Shown: positions 26,601 through 34,774 of the stretch, one piece after another | How positions within the stretch are numbered: position 1 is the stretch's first letter | How the letters are laid out: each line of letters opens with the position of its first letter | Assembly (NCBI RefSeq): GCF_030064165.1 | Contig: NZ_CP125947.1 | Coordinates: 4,650,001-4,714,000 of the forward strand | DNA length: 64,000 nt | Source: Comamonas resistens | GTDB lineage: Bacteria; Pseudomonadota; Gammaproteobacteria; Burkholderiales; Burkholderiaceae_C | Reading direction: 5' to 3' | The notes under the pieces: model-generated | The model's input: the letters and a program-made list of their open reading frames with translations, nothing else | What the model was told of the DNA's origin: nothing | Database searches by the model: none | Made by a program: the position numbers and the translations under genes

Positions 26601-29600
26601 CTACCAGGTATCGACAAACCGGGTGGGTTCATCGCGCAGGCGGGCGCCTGCCAGCCCGCGCACCAGCCAGGCGCGCGTCTCGGCGGGGTCGATCACGGCG
26701 TCGATCTCCAGCGTGGACGCCATGTGCATGGCCTCGCCGTGCGCGTACTGCTGGGCCAGCAGCTTCTGGAACAGCGCCTCGCGCTCAGCCCCCTCGGGCA
26801 GGGCTTCGAGCTCCTTGCGGAAGCCCAGGCGTACCGCGCCCTCAAGGCCCATGGCGCCGAACTCGCCCGTGGGCCAGGCCACGTTGAAGATGGGCGCATG
26901 GAAGCTGCCCGCCGTCATGCCCATGGCGCCCAGGCCGTAGCCCTTGCGCAGCACCACGCTGAAGTACGGCACGCGCAGCTTGGCGGCCGTGACGAACAGG
27001 CGGCTGACATGGCGCACCTGGCCTGTTTTCTCCACCTCGGGCCCGACCATGAAGCCGGGCGTGTCGACCAGGCTGACGATGGCAATGCCATGCGCATTGC
27101 ACAGCTGCATGAAGCGCGCAGCCTTGTCGGCGGCATCGGCATCAATAGCCCCGCCCAGGTGCGAGGGATTGTTGGCCATCAGCCCCACAGGCCGGCCCTC
27201 GATGCGCGCCAGCGCCGTGTGGATGCCGGCGCCAAAGCCCGTGCGCAACATGAGCAGGCTGCCCTCATCCACCAGATGCGCCATGGCCGCGCGCGTGTCG
27301 TAGGCGCGCAGGCGGTTCTCGGGCACCACATGGCGCAGCTGCCGCTGGTCGGGCGCATTCCATTCATGCGTGCGGCCCTGGAAGAACGACAGGTAATGCT
27401 TGGCCGCCACCACGGCCTGGGCCTCGTCCTCGACCAGGATGTCGATCACACCGTTGGCATGCTGCACGCCGCTGGGACCCACCTGCTCGGGCTTGAAAAC
27501 GCCCAGGCCGCCGCCCTCGATCATGGCCGGCCCGCCCATGCCTATGGTGCTGGCGCGCGTGGCGATGATGATGTCGCTGCAGCCCAGCAGGGCCGCATTG
27601 CCCGCAAAGCAGCGGCCGTGGGTAATGCCCACCACGGGCACCTGGCCCGACAGCGCCGCATAGGCCGCGAAGGTGTGCACATGCAGGCCTGCGACCACGG
27701 GCGTGTCGGTGTCGCCGGGGCGCCCGCCGCCGCCTTCGGCGAACAGCACCACGGGCAGCTTCTGCTGCAGGGCGATGCCCAGCATGCGGTCGGTCTTGGC
27801 ATGGTTGCGCGAGCCCTGGGTGCCGGCCAGCACGGTGGCGTCATAGGCCATGACCACGGCGCGCGCCTTCTCCTCGCCGAACTGCGCGCTATTGATGGAG
27901 CCTATGCCCGTGACCATGCCGTCAGCCGGCGTGTTGGCCACCAGGTCTTCCATGCTGCGCCGGCGCGTCTGCGCGGCAATCGCCAGCGCACCGTATTCGA
28001 TGAAGCTGCCCGCATCGCAGAGGTCGGCGATGTTCTCGCGCGCGCTGCGGCCGCCCTGGGCATGGCGCTTGTCCATGGCCTCTGGCCGCGCCGCGTCCTG
28101 CGTGAAGGCGTGGCGGTCTTTCACGCGCTGCAGGTCGGCGCGGATATGGTCCGGGTCCTGCGCCTGCTGCTCGGCCCGGGCATGGGCGGCATCGCCCTCG
28201 GCCGGCGCCAGCACCAGCAGCGGCTGGTCCTGCACCACATAGCTGCCGGGCTCGGCCAGCAGCTGGCCCACGGTGCCGGCCTGCTGGGCCAGCAGCACAT
28301 GCTGCATCTTCATGGCCTCGAGAATGCCCAGCTCGGCACCGTGCGGCACGCTGTCGCCCTCGGCCACGCTCCACTGCACGACGCGCGCGGGCATGGGGGC
28401 CAGCACTGCGTTTTCGGGAGCTGCTTGCGCTGAATGGTTGGCTTTTTCAGATTTATTCCCCTCTGAAACCACTTCATGGCAAGCGCTAGTAGCTATTGAT
28501 TCAGCAGCATCCACCAGCTCTGGCAGCACCTCTTCCAGCCAGCGTGTGTGCACGGCCTGGGCCTGCATTTCGGGCCTGCCGGCCAGCGCCTGCAGCAGTG
28601 GCAAGTTGGTGGCCAGCCCCTTCACATGACTTTCGCCCAGCGCGCGCTGCGAGCGGCGCAGCACATCCTCGAAGCGTGCGGCAGGGCTATGGACAATGAG
28701 CTTGGCCAACAGACTGTCGTAATGCGGCGATGGGCTTGCGCCTTGCACGGCATGGCTGTCTGTACGAATGCCCGGCCCCTGCGGCCAGCTCAGCTCGGCA
28801 ATGCGGCCGCTGCCGGGACGTGACCGGCCTTGCGCATCCAGCGTTTCGGCATTGATGCGCCACTGCATGGCATAGCCGCGCGGCCGGGGCGGCAGGTTCA
28901 CGTCCAGCCCCAGGTCGGCAAAATGCTCGCCCGCCGCGATGCGGATCTGAGCCTGCACCAGATCGACGCCAAAGACCTCCTCGGTAATCGTGTGCTCGAC
29001 CTGCAGGCGCGGGTTGGCCTCGATGAACACATAAGGCAGTTCCTGCGACTGCGAGTCGACGAGAAACTCGAACGTACCCAGACTCTCGTAGCGCAGCCTG
29101 GCCGCCATGCGCAGCGCGTCCTTGGTGATGCGTTCGCGCAGCGGCTGCGGCAGGCTGGGGCTGGGCGCGATTTCCACCAGTTTCTGAAAGCGCCGCTGCA
29201 GCGTGCATTCACGCTCGCCCAGCGCGAGCGGCCATTCGCTGCCATCACCCAGAATCTGCACCTCGATATGGCGGGCGCCCGTCATCAGGCGCTCCACATA
29301 GACGCCATCCACACCAAACGCGGCTCTGGCCTCGCTGCGGCAGCGCTCATAGGCGGCAGCGACCTCAGCGGCGTCGATCACGGCGCGCATGCCGCGCCCG
29401 CCGCCACCGCCTATGGCCTTGATCATGATGCCGCTGGCACCGTCGGCTTTCTGCGCCGCGAAGAAGGCCTGGGCCTGCTCCAGCGTCACGGCCTCCTGGC
29501 TGCCGGGCATCAGCGGTACCTCACATTGCTGGGCCAGTGCGCGGGCTCTGGCCTTGTCACCCAGCAGAGCCAGTTGCTCGGGTGTGGGACCGATGAAGCG

Positions 29601-29894
29601 CAGGCCTGCCGCCGCACAGGCGCGCGCGAAGTCCGCGTTCTCGCTGAGAAATCCATAGCCGGGATGCAGAGCGTCGCAGCCATGCTCCTGCGCGATCCGC
29701 AGCAGCTGTGCGCCATCGAGATAGGCCGCCGGGCCGCTGGCATTCAGCGCCACGGCCTCATCGGCGTTGACATGCAGGGCCGCCGCATCGTCTTGTGCAT
29801 ACACGGCCAGGCTGGCGATACCCAGCTCCTGCAGCGCGCGGATGATGCGCACCGCGATTTCGCCACGGTTGGCGATCAGGACTTTTTCAAACAT
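26601..29894 (-). CDS. Single-chain biotin-dependent acyl-CoA carboxylase (BC-BCCP-CT)
   Basis: A 1097-residue multidomain enzyme. Biotin carboxylase spans about residues 1-455 (FEKVLIANRGEIAVRI, ATP-grasp loop KAIGGGGGRGMR, EANPRLQVEHTITE). A biotin carboxyl carrier domain spans about 496-563, with biotinyl Lys529 in EAMKM. A fused carboxyltransferase covers about 580-1097. The architecture matches the single-chain long-chain acyl-CoA carboxylases known from Mycobacterium avium and Rhodopseudomonas; geranyl/methylcrotonyl-type enzymes use two subunits. It should add CO2 to an acyl-CoA, with ATP use. Beside it are an acyl-CoA ligase, a TetR regulator and a binding protein, so it probably serves carboxylic-acid catabolism. 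The linker at residues 463-495 is partly encoded by a repeat-like segment. Confidence 0.9.
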   Translation of the reverse strand: MFEKVLIANRGEIAVRIIRALQELGIASLAVYAQDDAAALHVNADEAVALNASGPAAYLDGAQLLRIAQEHGCDALHPGYGFLSENADFARACAAAGLRFIGPTPEQLALLGDKARARALAQQCEVPLMPGSQEAVTLEQAQAFFAAQKADGASGIMIKAIGGGGGRGMRAVIDAAEVAAAYERCRSEARAAFGVDGVYVERLMTGARHIEVQILGDGSEWPLALGERECTLQRRFQKLVEIAPSPSLPQPLRERITKDALRMAARLRYESLGTFEFLVDSQSQELPYVFIEANPRLQVEHTITEEVFGVDLVQAQIRIAAGEHFADLGLDVNLPPRPRGYAMQWRINAETLDAQGRSRPGSGRIAELSWPQGPGIRTDSHAVQGASPSPHYDSLLAKLIVHSPAARFEDVLRRSQRALGESHVKGLATNLPLLQALAGRPEMQAQAVHTRWLEEVLPELVDAAESIATSACHEVVSEGNKSEKANHSAQAAPENAVLAPMPARVVQWSVAEGDSVPHGAELGILEAMKMQHVLLAQQAGTVGQLLAEPGSYVVQDQPLLVLAPAEGDAAHARAEQQAQDPDHIRADLQRVKDRHAFTQDAARPEAMDKRHAQGGRSARENIADLCDAGSFIEYGALAIAAQTRRRSMEDLVANTPADGMVTGIGSINSAQFGEEKARAVVMAYDATVLAGTQGSRNHAKTDRMLGIALQQKLPVVLFAEGGGGRPGDTDTPVVAGLHVHTFAAYAALSGQVPVVGITHGRCFAGNAALLGCSDIIIATRASTIGMGGPAMIEGGGLGVFKPEQVGPSGVQHANGVIDILVEDEAQAVVAAKHYLSFFQGRTHEWNAPDQRQLRHVVPENRLRAYDTRAAMAHLVDEGSLLMLRTGFGAGIHTALARIEGRPVGLMANNPSHLGGAIDADAADKAARFMQLCNAHGIAIVSLVDTPGFMVGPEVEKTGQVRHVSRLFVTAAKLRVPYFSVVLRKGYGLGAMGMTAGSFHAPIFNVAWPTGEFGAMGLEGAVRLGFRKELEALPEGAEREALFQKLLAQQYAHGEAMHMASTLEIDAVIDPAETRAWLVRGLAGARLRDEPTRFVDTW
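28438..28502 (-). repeat. Repeat-like AT-richer segment inside the carboxylase linker
   Basis: On the minus strand this stretch reads ATAGCTACTAGCGCTTG and continues AT-rich with GGGAATAAATCTG. The first string is nearly the same as ATAGCTGCCAGCGCTTG in the intergenic repeat at 59768-59784. It encodes residues of the interdomain linker (ESIATSACHEVVSEGNKSEK) and is much less GC-rich than the flanking coding sequence. It looks like an intergenic repeat absorbed in frame. Confidence 0.45.
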
Positions 29895-29909
29895 GGGAAC
29901 TCTCGTTGA

Positions 29910-29985
29910 ACTGACGCAAACAAGGATGTACCAGCAGACTGCTGCCTTGGGGGCGACGCTCCTGCCTGAGCCTGATTTGCGTCAG
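29910..29985 (+). repeat. Dispersed repeat with terminal inverted repeats, copy 3
   Basis: A 76-bp element in the gap between the acyl-CoA ligase and carboxylase genes. The ends are a perfect 10-bp inverted repeat, CTGACGCAAA (29911-29920) and TTTGCGTCAG (29976-29985). It shares ACTGACGCAAACAAG at the left and GCCTGATTTGCG at the right with copy 1. Confidence 0.75.
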
Positions 29986-30000
29986 CTGTTATCGTTTCAG

Positions 30001-30050
30001 TAGCATCTTGCGCTTGCTACTCAATGACTTGAGGCCTTTTTCATTGAAAC
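30001..30050 (+). repeat. Short intergenic repeat of the TAGC..GCGCTTG family
   Basis: TAGCATCTTGCGCTTGCTA opens with a TAGCA/TGCTA inverted repeat and is followed by an AT-rich tail (GAGGCCTTTTTCATTG). The pattern resembles segments at 28480-28500, 59768-59784 and 62777-62807. Together with copy 3 of the larger repeat it fills the 157-bp gap. The ligase and carboxylase genes may still share a transcript through it. Confidence 0.35.
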
Positions 30051-30051
30051 C

Positions 30052-31650
30052 TCATGGAATGTCTCTCAGCAACCGCCTGAGCACCTTGCCCGCACCCGTG
30101 GCGGGCAGCGCGTCGATGAACCGCAGCTCGCGCGGCGCCTTGTAGCTGGCCATGTTGTCCTTGCACCAGGCCAGCAGCGCATCGGCATCCACGCTCTGGC
30201 CGCTCTTGCAGACGATGAAGGCGCGCACGACCTCGCCCTTTTGCGGATCGGCAACTCCGATCACGGCGGCCTGCGCCACCGCCGGATGCTTGATCAGAAT
30301 GGTTTCCACCTCCTCGGGGAAGACGCTGTAGCCCGAGACCTTGATCATTTCCTTGAAGCGACCGATGAAGGTCAGATAGCCGTCCTCGTCGAACTTGCCC
30401 ATGTCGCCCGTATGGACCCAGCCGTTCTTGAGCGTCTTGGCCGTGGCTTCGGGCTTGTTCCAGTAGCCCTTGAAGTTGCCGGGGCCGCGAATGATGATTT
30501 CACCCACTTCGTTCGGCGCGAGCGGTGCACCGGTTTCCGGGTCTATCACGCGGATCTCATTGCCCGGCACTGGCTTGCCATGTGTGCCCCAGCGTATGGC
30601 ATCGCCGGGCATGAAGGTGTCCATGGTGTGGGTTTCCGAAAGGCCGTAGGCCGCTTCGCTGGAGATGGCATTGGGCGCGAACCGGCGCCATTTCTGCGCC
30701 AGATCCTCGGTATAGGTGATGCCGAAACTGGTGACGGTATTGCGGCGCAGCGCGCTGAAGTCCATCTTCTCCACACCAGGAACCTGCATCAGCGCCACAT
30801 TCATGGGCGCGATGCTGTACCACCAGCTCACGCGATAGCGCTCCAGCGCCTGGGCCACGGCCAGCGGGTCGAAACGGTGCAGCAGCACGCAGGTCGCCCC
30901 CGAATGCACAGGCATGTTCACACCCATGGACATGCCGGCAATGTGATAGAGCGGCGCCACGGCCAGCAGCATATCCTGATCGTTCACTCCGGTTGCTGCA
31001 GAGGCACCCGCCGTCTTGTGCGCGGCAGCCCCGAAGCTCAGCATCGCGCCCTTGGGCAGACCTGTGGTGCCCGAGGTATATGTCATGAGCGCCACGTCAT
31101 CCATGGAGACTGCCACGGGCTCGGGCCTGGCGCCGCTGTGCATGATGTCCCACACCGACTCCACGCCCTGCGGCAAAGGCTGCACCGGGGCCAGCAGCTC
31201 GGCAGGCAGCTGCAGCGTGGGTTGCGCGGGCAGCCAGTCGGCATAGCGCACGGCCAGCACATGCTGGAGTGCCGTGGTGCTGCGCACCTTGTCCACCACG
31301 GGCAGCAGCACATCGGCGGCGATGATGACGCGGGCCTGCAGGTCATTGAGCTGGTATTCGAGCTCATGCTCCTTGTTCAGCGGCCCACAGGGGCAGACGA
31401 TGGCGCCTATCTTCTGCACCGCGTAATGCGCAACGATGTACTGCGGGCAGTTGTTCATGAACAGCGCCACAGGCTCACCCTTCTTCACCCCCAGGGCCTG
31501 CAGGCGAGCCGCCACGGCATCGCTGGCCTCATCCATCTGCCGCCAGCTGATGTGCTGTCCGTACCAGATATAGGCATCGCGCTCGGGATGGTTGCGCGCG
31601 TTGCGGCGCAAGGCCTCATGCAAGGGAATGAGGGTCTCGGATTCAGCCAT
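30052..31650 (-). CDS. AMP-dependent acyl-CoA synthetase / ligase
   Basis: A 532-residue member of the ANL adenylating superfamily. The AMP-binding P-loop is YTSGTTGLPKGA, A5 is GLSET, the A8 hinge motif is HTGDMGKFDEDGYLTFIGRFKEMIKVSG, and the A10 lysine is in ATGAGKVLRRLLR. It should activate a carboxylic acid to its CoA thioester via an acyl-AMP. The chain length is not predictable; the partner carboxylase suggests a medium or long, possibly branched, acid. It lies upstream of the carboxylase on the same strand and is divergent from the TetR gene across a double operator. The ATG at 31650 has a weak GGAG-like site upstream. Confidence 0.92.
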   Translation of the reverse strand: MAESETLIPLHEALRRNARNHPERDAYIWYGQHISWRQMDEASDAVAARLQALGVKKGEPVALFMNNCPQYIVAHYAVQKIGAIVCPCGPLNKEHELEYQLNDLQARVIIAADVLLPVVDKVRSTTALQHVLAVRYADWLPAQPTLQLPAELLAPVQPLPQGVESVWDIMHSGARPEPVAVSMDDVALMTYTSGTTGLPKGAMLSFGAAAHKTAGASAATGVNDQDMLLAVAPLYHIAGMSMGVNMPVHSGATCVLLHRFDPLAVAQALERYRVSWWYSIAPMNVALMQVPGVEKMDFSALRRNTVTSFGITYTEDLAQKWRRFAPNAISSEAAYGLSETHTMDTFMPGDAIRWGTHGKPVPGNEIRVIDPETGAPLAPNEVGEIIIRGPGNFKGYWNKPEATAKTLKNGWVHTGDMGKFDEDGYLTFIGRFKEMIKVSGYSVFPEEVETILIKHPAVAQAAVIGVADPQKGEVVRAFIVCKSGQSVDADALLAWCKDNMASYKAPRELRFIDALPATGAGKVLRRLLRDIP

Positions 31651-31753
31651 GGTTGTCTCCTGGGTGTCTCTTGAAAACCGAGCACTGGCGCCGCTTTGCG
31701 GTCTTTCTCAGGGATTGCCTTAGGGCAATCCGCGGCTCGGTGTCTTGCCAATG

Positions 31754-31790
31754 TATACCCGCTGGTAGAACATTGCTACCCATCGGTATA
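31754..31790. promoter_or_regulatory. Double TetR-type operator, TACC-N4-GGTA twice
   Basis: Two 12-bp palindromes, TACCCGCTGGTA (31756-31767) and TACCCATCGGTA (31777-31788), are 21 bp apart centre to centre. They are nested in a larger 37-bp dyad bounded by TATACC and GGTATA. The site lies in the divergent region, 26 bp before the TetR start and about 104 bp before the ligase start. It is very likely bound by the neighbouring TetR protein as two dimers. Confidence 0.72.
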
Positions 31791-31815
31791 ACGAACGCGA
31801 CACACGAAAACCCTC

Positions 31816-32571
31816 ATGCCCGCCACGTCCAGAAAGATCTCAAAAACGCCGCCACCACCCGTGGCTCCGCGCGGCCGGCAGCGCTTTCCCACGGCGGGCT
31901 CGGACGAGAAGCGCGAGCGCATTCTCAAGGCCGCCGAAGCGCTGTTCGACCGCTATGGCTATGCCAGCACGACCATAGAGCAGATCGTGCAGGCGCTGGG
32001 CGTGACCAAGCCTTTTGTCTACTACTACTTTCGCAACAAGCAGGAGATTTTCGAGACCCTGTGCTGGGCACCGACCGAGGCCTGCTTCACGGTGCTGGAC
32101 TTTGCGGCCGACGACCCGCGCCCTGCGCATGAAAAAGCGATTGACGGCCTGCAGCGCCTGATTGCCGCCACCATTGCGCACTACCCTGCGGGCTTTTTCC
32201 CCTATCGCGAACCACAGGCCTTCAGCCCTGCCTACCTCAAGGCTTCGCGCAACGTGGCTCAACAGTTCTACAAGCAGCTCTGCGAGCTGCTCGAAGAAGG
32301 GCGGGCCAGCGGTCACTTTCATTTTCGTGAGACGCGCATCACCGCCCAGGCCGCCTGCAGCCTGCCCGGCTTTCTCTACAACTGGTACCAGCCGGGCGGA
32401 CGCCTGGGGCCCGCCGAGATGGTGGCGGAACTCACCGATCTGGCCACGCGCGTGCTGGGTTTGAACCTCACTCCCGCCGCCTTGCCAACCCCGGCCAAAC
32501 GCCGCGGCAACCCGCCATCTGCACGCAAAAATTCCACGAAAAAAAGCACCACCCCCTCATCCACCACATAA
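31816..32571 (+). CDS. TetR/AcrR family transcriptional regulator
   Basis: A 251-residue regulator. The N-terminal extension is basic and proline-rich (RKISKTPPPPVAPRGRQRF). The TetR helix-turn-helix follows at about residues 34-82 (ILKAAEALFDRYGYASTTIEQIVQALGVTKPFVYYYFRNKQEIF). The ligand domain covers most of the rest, and a lysine-rich tail (KRRGNPPSARKNSTKKSTT) ends the protein. It is divergent from the acyl-CoA ligase and probably represses the ligase-carboxylase genes through the double operator, with an acyl-CoA as inducer. Whether it also controls the downstream binding-protein gene is unknown; that gene starts 43 bp after its stop on the same strand. Confidence 0.92.
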   Translation: MPATSRKISKTPPPPVAPRGRQRFPTAGSDEKRERILKAAEALFDRYGYASTTIEQIVQALGVTKPFVYYYFRNKQEIFETLCWAPTEACFTVLDFAADDPRPAHEKAIDGLQRLIAATIAHYPAGFFPYREPQAFSPAYLKASRNVAQQFYKQLCELLEEGRASGHFHFRETRITAQAACSLPGFLYNWYQPGGRLGPAEMVAELTDLATRVLGLNLTPAALPTPAKRRGNPPSARKNSTKKSTTPSSTT

Positions 32572-32613
32572 GAGCCATCAGGCCCAGTCATTCCACCCTC
32601 CAGGAGACAAACC

Positions 32614-33861
32614 ATGCCCATCCGCTTTTCTACCATTGCCGTGGCCGCTGCGCTATGCGCAGGCGCCGCTTCGGCGCAGACTGCAGAGCCGTTCAAGATC
32701 GCCTTCATCGACCCGCTTTCCGGCCCGTTTGCCAATGTGGGCGAGCTGATGCGCAACCATGTGCTCTATGCCGTTGATGACGTGAATGCCAAAGGCGGCC
32801 TCTACAACGGCGCCAAGCTGCAGATGCTGCAATTCGACAGCAAGCTCTCGGCCCAGGAAAGCCAGAGCGCACTGCAGGCTGCCATCGACCAGGGCGCACG
32901 CGTGGTGGTCACGGGCGGCTCGGGCTCATCGGTGGTGACGGCGCTGGTGCAGGCTGCGTCCCGCTACAACCAGCGCAATCCGGGCAAGGAGGTCCTGGTG
33001 CTCAACCACAGCTCCATAGACCCCGAGCTGACCGGCAAGTCCTGCAGCTTCTGGCACTTCATGTTCGATGCCAACACTGCCATGCGCATGCAGGCGATCG
33101 CCAACTACATCAAGACCCAGCCCGAGATCAAAAAAGTCTTTTTGCTCAATCAGGACTATGCCCACGGCAAGCAATGGGCCCACTATGGCCGTGACATGAT
33201 GGGCAAGGCCAGGCCCGATATCCAGTTTGTCGGCGAAACCCTGCACCCCATGGGCCGCATCAAGGACTTCTCGCCCTATGTGGCCAAGATGAAGGACTTG
33301 GGTACGGACTCGGTCATCACCGGCAACTGGGGGCAGGACCTGGCACTGCTGCTCAAGTCTGCAGGTGATGCGGGCTACGACCTGCGCTACTTCAACCATA
33401 GCGCGGGCGGCATGCCCGGCACCGTCACCACCATCTCCCAGACCAAGTTGGGCCGGGTCACCTGGGTCGCCGAATGGCATCCCGGCCAGGCCGACCGACC
33501 GCTGGCCGATGCCCGCGCCAAGGAATACAAGGCCAAGATGAACCAGGACTTTCTGGCCCCGCGCATGGACCTGGTGCCGCGCATGCTGGCCGCCGCCATG
33601 GCCAAGGCACAGTCCACCGAGCCCGTGAAAATCGCCAAGGCCATGGAAGACATGCAGATGGATACCATCTTCGGCCCCGTGAAGATGCGTGCCAAGGACC
33701 ATCAGCTGTTATTGCCCCAGGTGGTCAACGCCATTGCACCCGTGGATGGCAAGACGGTGAAAACGGGCTGGGAAGGCACGAACTACGGCTTCAGAACCGA
33801 TGCCGTTTATTCAGCGCAGCAGGTCGAACTGCCGACCGAATGCCAGATGAAAAGGCCTTAA
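32614..33861 (+). CDS. ABC transporter substrate-binding protein, branched-chain amino acid type
   Basis: A 415-residue periplasmic binding protein with a short signal peptide (FSTIAVAAALCAGAASAQ) and the first strand FKIAFIDPLSGPFANVGE. Two lobes follow, with motifs VVVTGGSGSSVVTALVQAA and VFLLNQDYAHGKQWAHYGRDMM. The ribosome binding site CCAGGAG is strong. It lies next to the TetR and acyl-CoA ligase genes, so it may bind the acid that the ligase activates. Permease and ATPase genes are absent nearby. It is distinct from the tandem pair at the window start. Confidence 0.92.
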   Translation: MPIRFSTIAVAAALCAGAASAQTAEPFKIAFIDPLSGPFANVGELMRNHVLYAVDDVNAKGGLYNGAKLQMLQFDSKLSAQESQSALQAAIDQGARVVVTGGSGSSVVTALVQAASRYNQRNPGKEVLVLNHSSIDPELTGKSCSFWHFMFDANTAMRMQAIANYIKTQPEIKKVFLLNQDYAHGKQWAHYGRDMMGKARPDIQFVGETLHPMGRIKDFSPYVAKMKDLGTDSVITGNWGQDLALLLKSAGDAGYDLRYFNHSAGGMPGTVTTISQTKLGRVTWVAEWHPGQADRPLADARAKEYKAKMNQDFLAPRMDLVPRMLAAAMAKAQSTEPVKIAKAMEDMQMDTIFGPVKMRAKDHQLLLPQVVNAIAPVDGKTVKTGWEGTNYGFRTDAVYSAQQVELPTECQMKRP

Positions 33862-33907
33862 CCACAATCTCCTGTGCGGTTTGGCATGACCTCTGCGGTC
33901 TGATACC

Positions 33908-34019
33908 GGCGCGTACCAGGCGAGAGACAGCGAGCAAGCGCCGCCGCGCAGCGAGGCTGTCGTCCCCCTCCCGCGAAGCGAGAGAGGGGGAAGCCGCGTA
34001 GCGGCTCAGGGGGTTGGCG
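33908..34019 (-). repeat. Comamonad-type intergenic repeat, copy A (inverted relative to B)
   Basis: Read on the minus strand this 112-bp element begins CCCCCTGAGCCGCTACG and contains GGGGGACGACAGCCT and CTTGCTCGCTGTCTCTCGC. It is the same family as copy B at 35826-35920. The palindrome CCGCTACGCGG gives a strong hairpin. It overlaps the end of yggS: the gene's stop codon TGA lies within the CCCCCTGAG edge. Confidence 0.75.
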
Positions 34020-34737
34020 TACTGTAAGTACGCCGTCCAAACACTCCGCTTCCCACCCGCACCATGGTGCTGCCCGCCGCCACGGCGGCTTCCAGGTCCC
34101 CCGTCATGCCCATGGACAGGGTGTCGAACTGTTCAAGCCCCGGCAGGCCGCAGGCTTTTATTTCATCAAAAATGGCTGCAGCCTTTTTGTGAACTGCGCA
34201 TTGCGCTTCAAAATCAGGAGTGTCATCGGGAATGCTCATGATGCCGCGCAACATCAGCCGGGGCAGCCTGGCAATGGCTTCGACCAGCGCCAGCGCGTCT
34301 TGCGGTATCACACCGGACTTGGTCGCACCGCCATCCACATTGACCTGTATGCAGACGTTGAGCGGTGCCATGCCAGCCGGGCGCTGGGCCGACAGCCGCT
34401 CGGCAATCTTAAGCCGGTCCACGGTCTGGGCCCAATCGAAGTTCTCGGCCACCAGTCGAGTCTTGTTGCTCTGGATCGGACCTATGCAATGCCATTGCAG
34501 CGCCTCGCCGCCTGGCAGCGCCATGGCGCGCACGGCAGCGATCTTGTCCACGGCCTCCTGGATATAGTTCTCGCCAAAGCTGCGCTGACCGGCCAGCACG
34601 GCTTCGCGCACCGCATCGGCACCAAAGGTCTTGGAGACGGCCAGTAGTTGCAGCGATGTCACGGGACGGTTTGCCTGAGCGCAAGCCGCAGCCATGCGGG
34701 CATGAATCTGCCCCAGATTGTTTTCAATCATCGTCAT
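34006..34737 (-). CDS. yggS: YggS/PROSC family pyridoxal-phosphate homeostasis protein
   Basis: A protein of about 243 residues with a fold-type III PLP barrel. The PLP lysine is in LLAVSKTFGADAV, with FGENYIQEAVDKI, WHCIGPIQSNKTRLVAE and the C-terminal SMGMTGDLEAAVAAGSTMVRVGSGVFG. The protein carries PLP and influences vitamin B6 and amino-acid pools. The ATG at 34737 or 34731 is the start; a longer upstream frame is antisense to pilT. It is divergent from pilT, as in many proteobacteria. The C-terminal residues TPTP and the stop come from the edge of an intergenic repeat. Confidence 0.93.
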   Translation of the reverse strand: MTMIENNLGQIHARMAAACAQANRPVTSLQLLAVSKTFGADAVREAVLAGQRSFGENYIQEAVDKIAAVRAMALPGGEALQWHCIGPIQSNKTRLVAENFDWAQTVDRLKIAERLSAQRPAGMAPLNVCIQVNVDGGATKSGVIPQDALALVEAIARLPRLMLRGIMSIPDDTPDFEAQCAVHKKAAAIFDEIKACGLPGLEQFDTLSMGMTGDLEAAVAAGSTMVRVGSGVFGRRTYSTPTP

Positions 34738-34774
34738 AATTGCCGCCAGAGTATCAAAACAGGGAGGTCTGTCC

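Noticed and set aside
26526..28433. A plus-strand open frame of 635 codons opposite the acyl-CoA carboxylase
   Set aside because: Same low-complexity antisense pattern; the carboxylase frame carries clear domains throughout.
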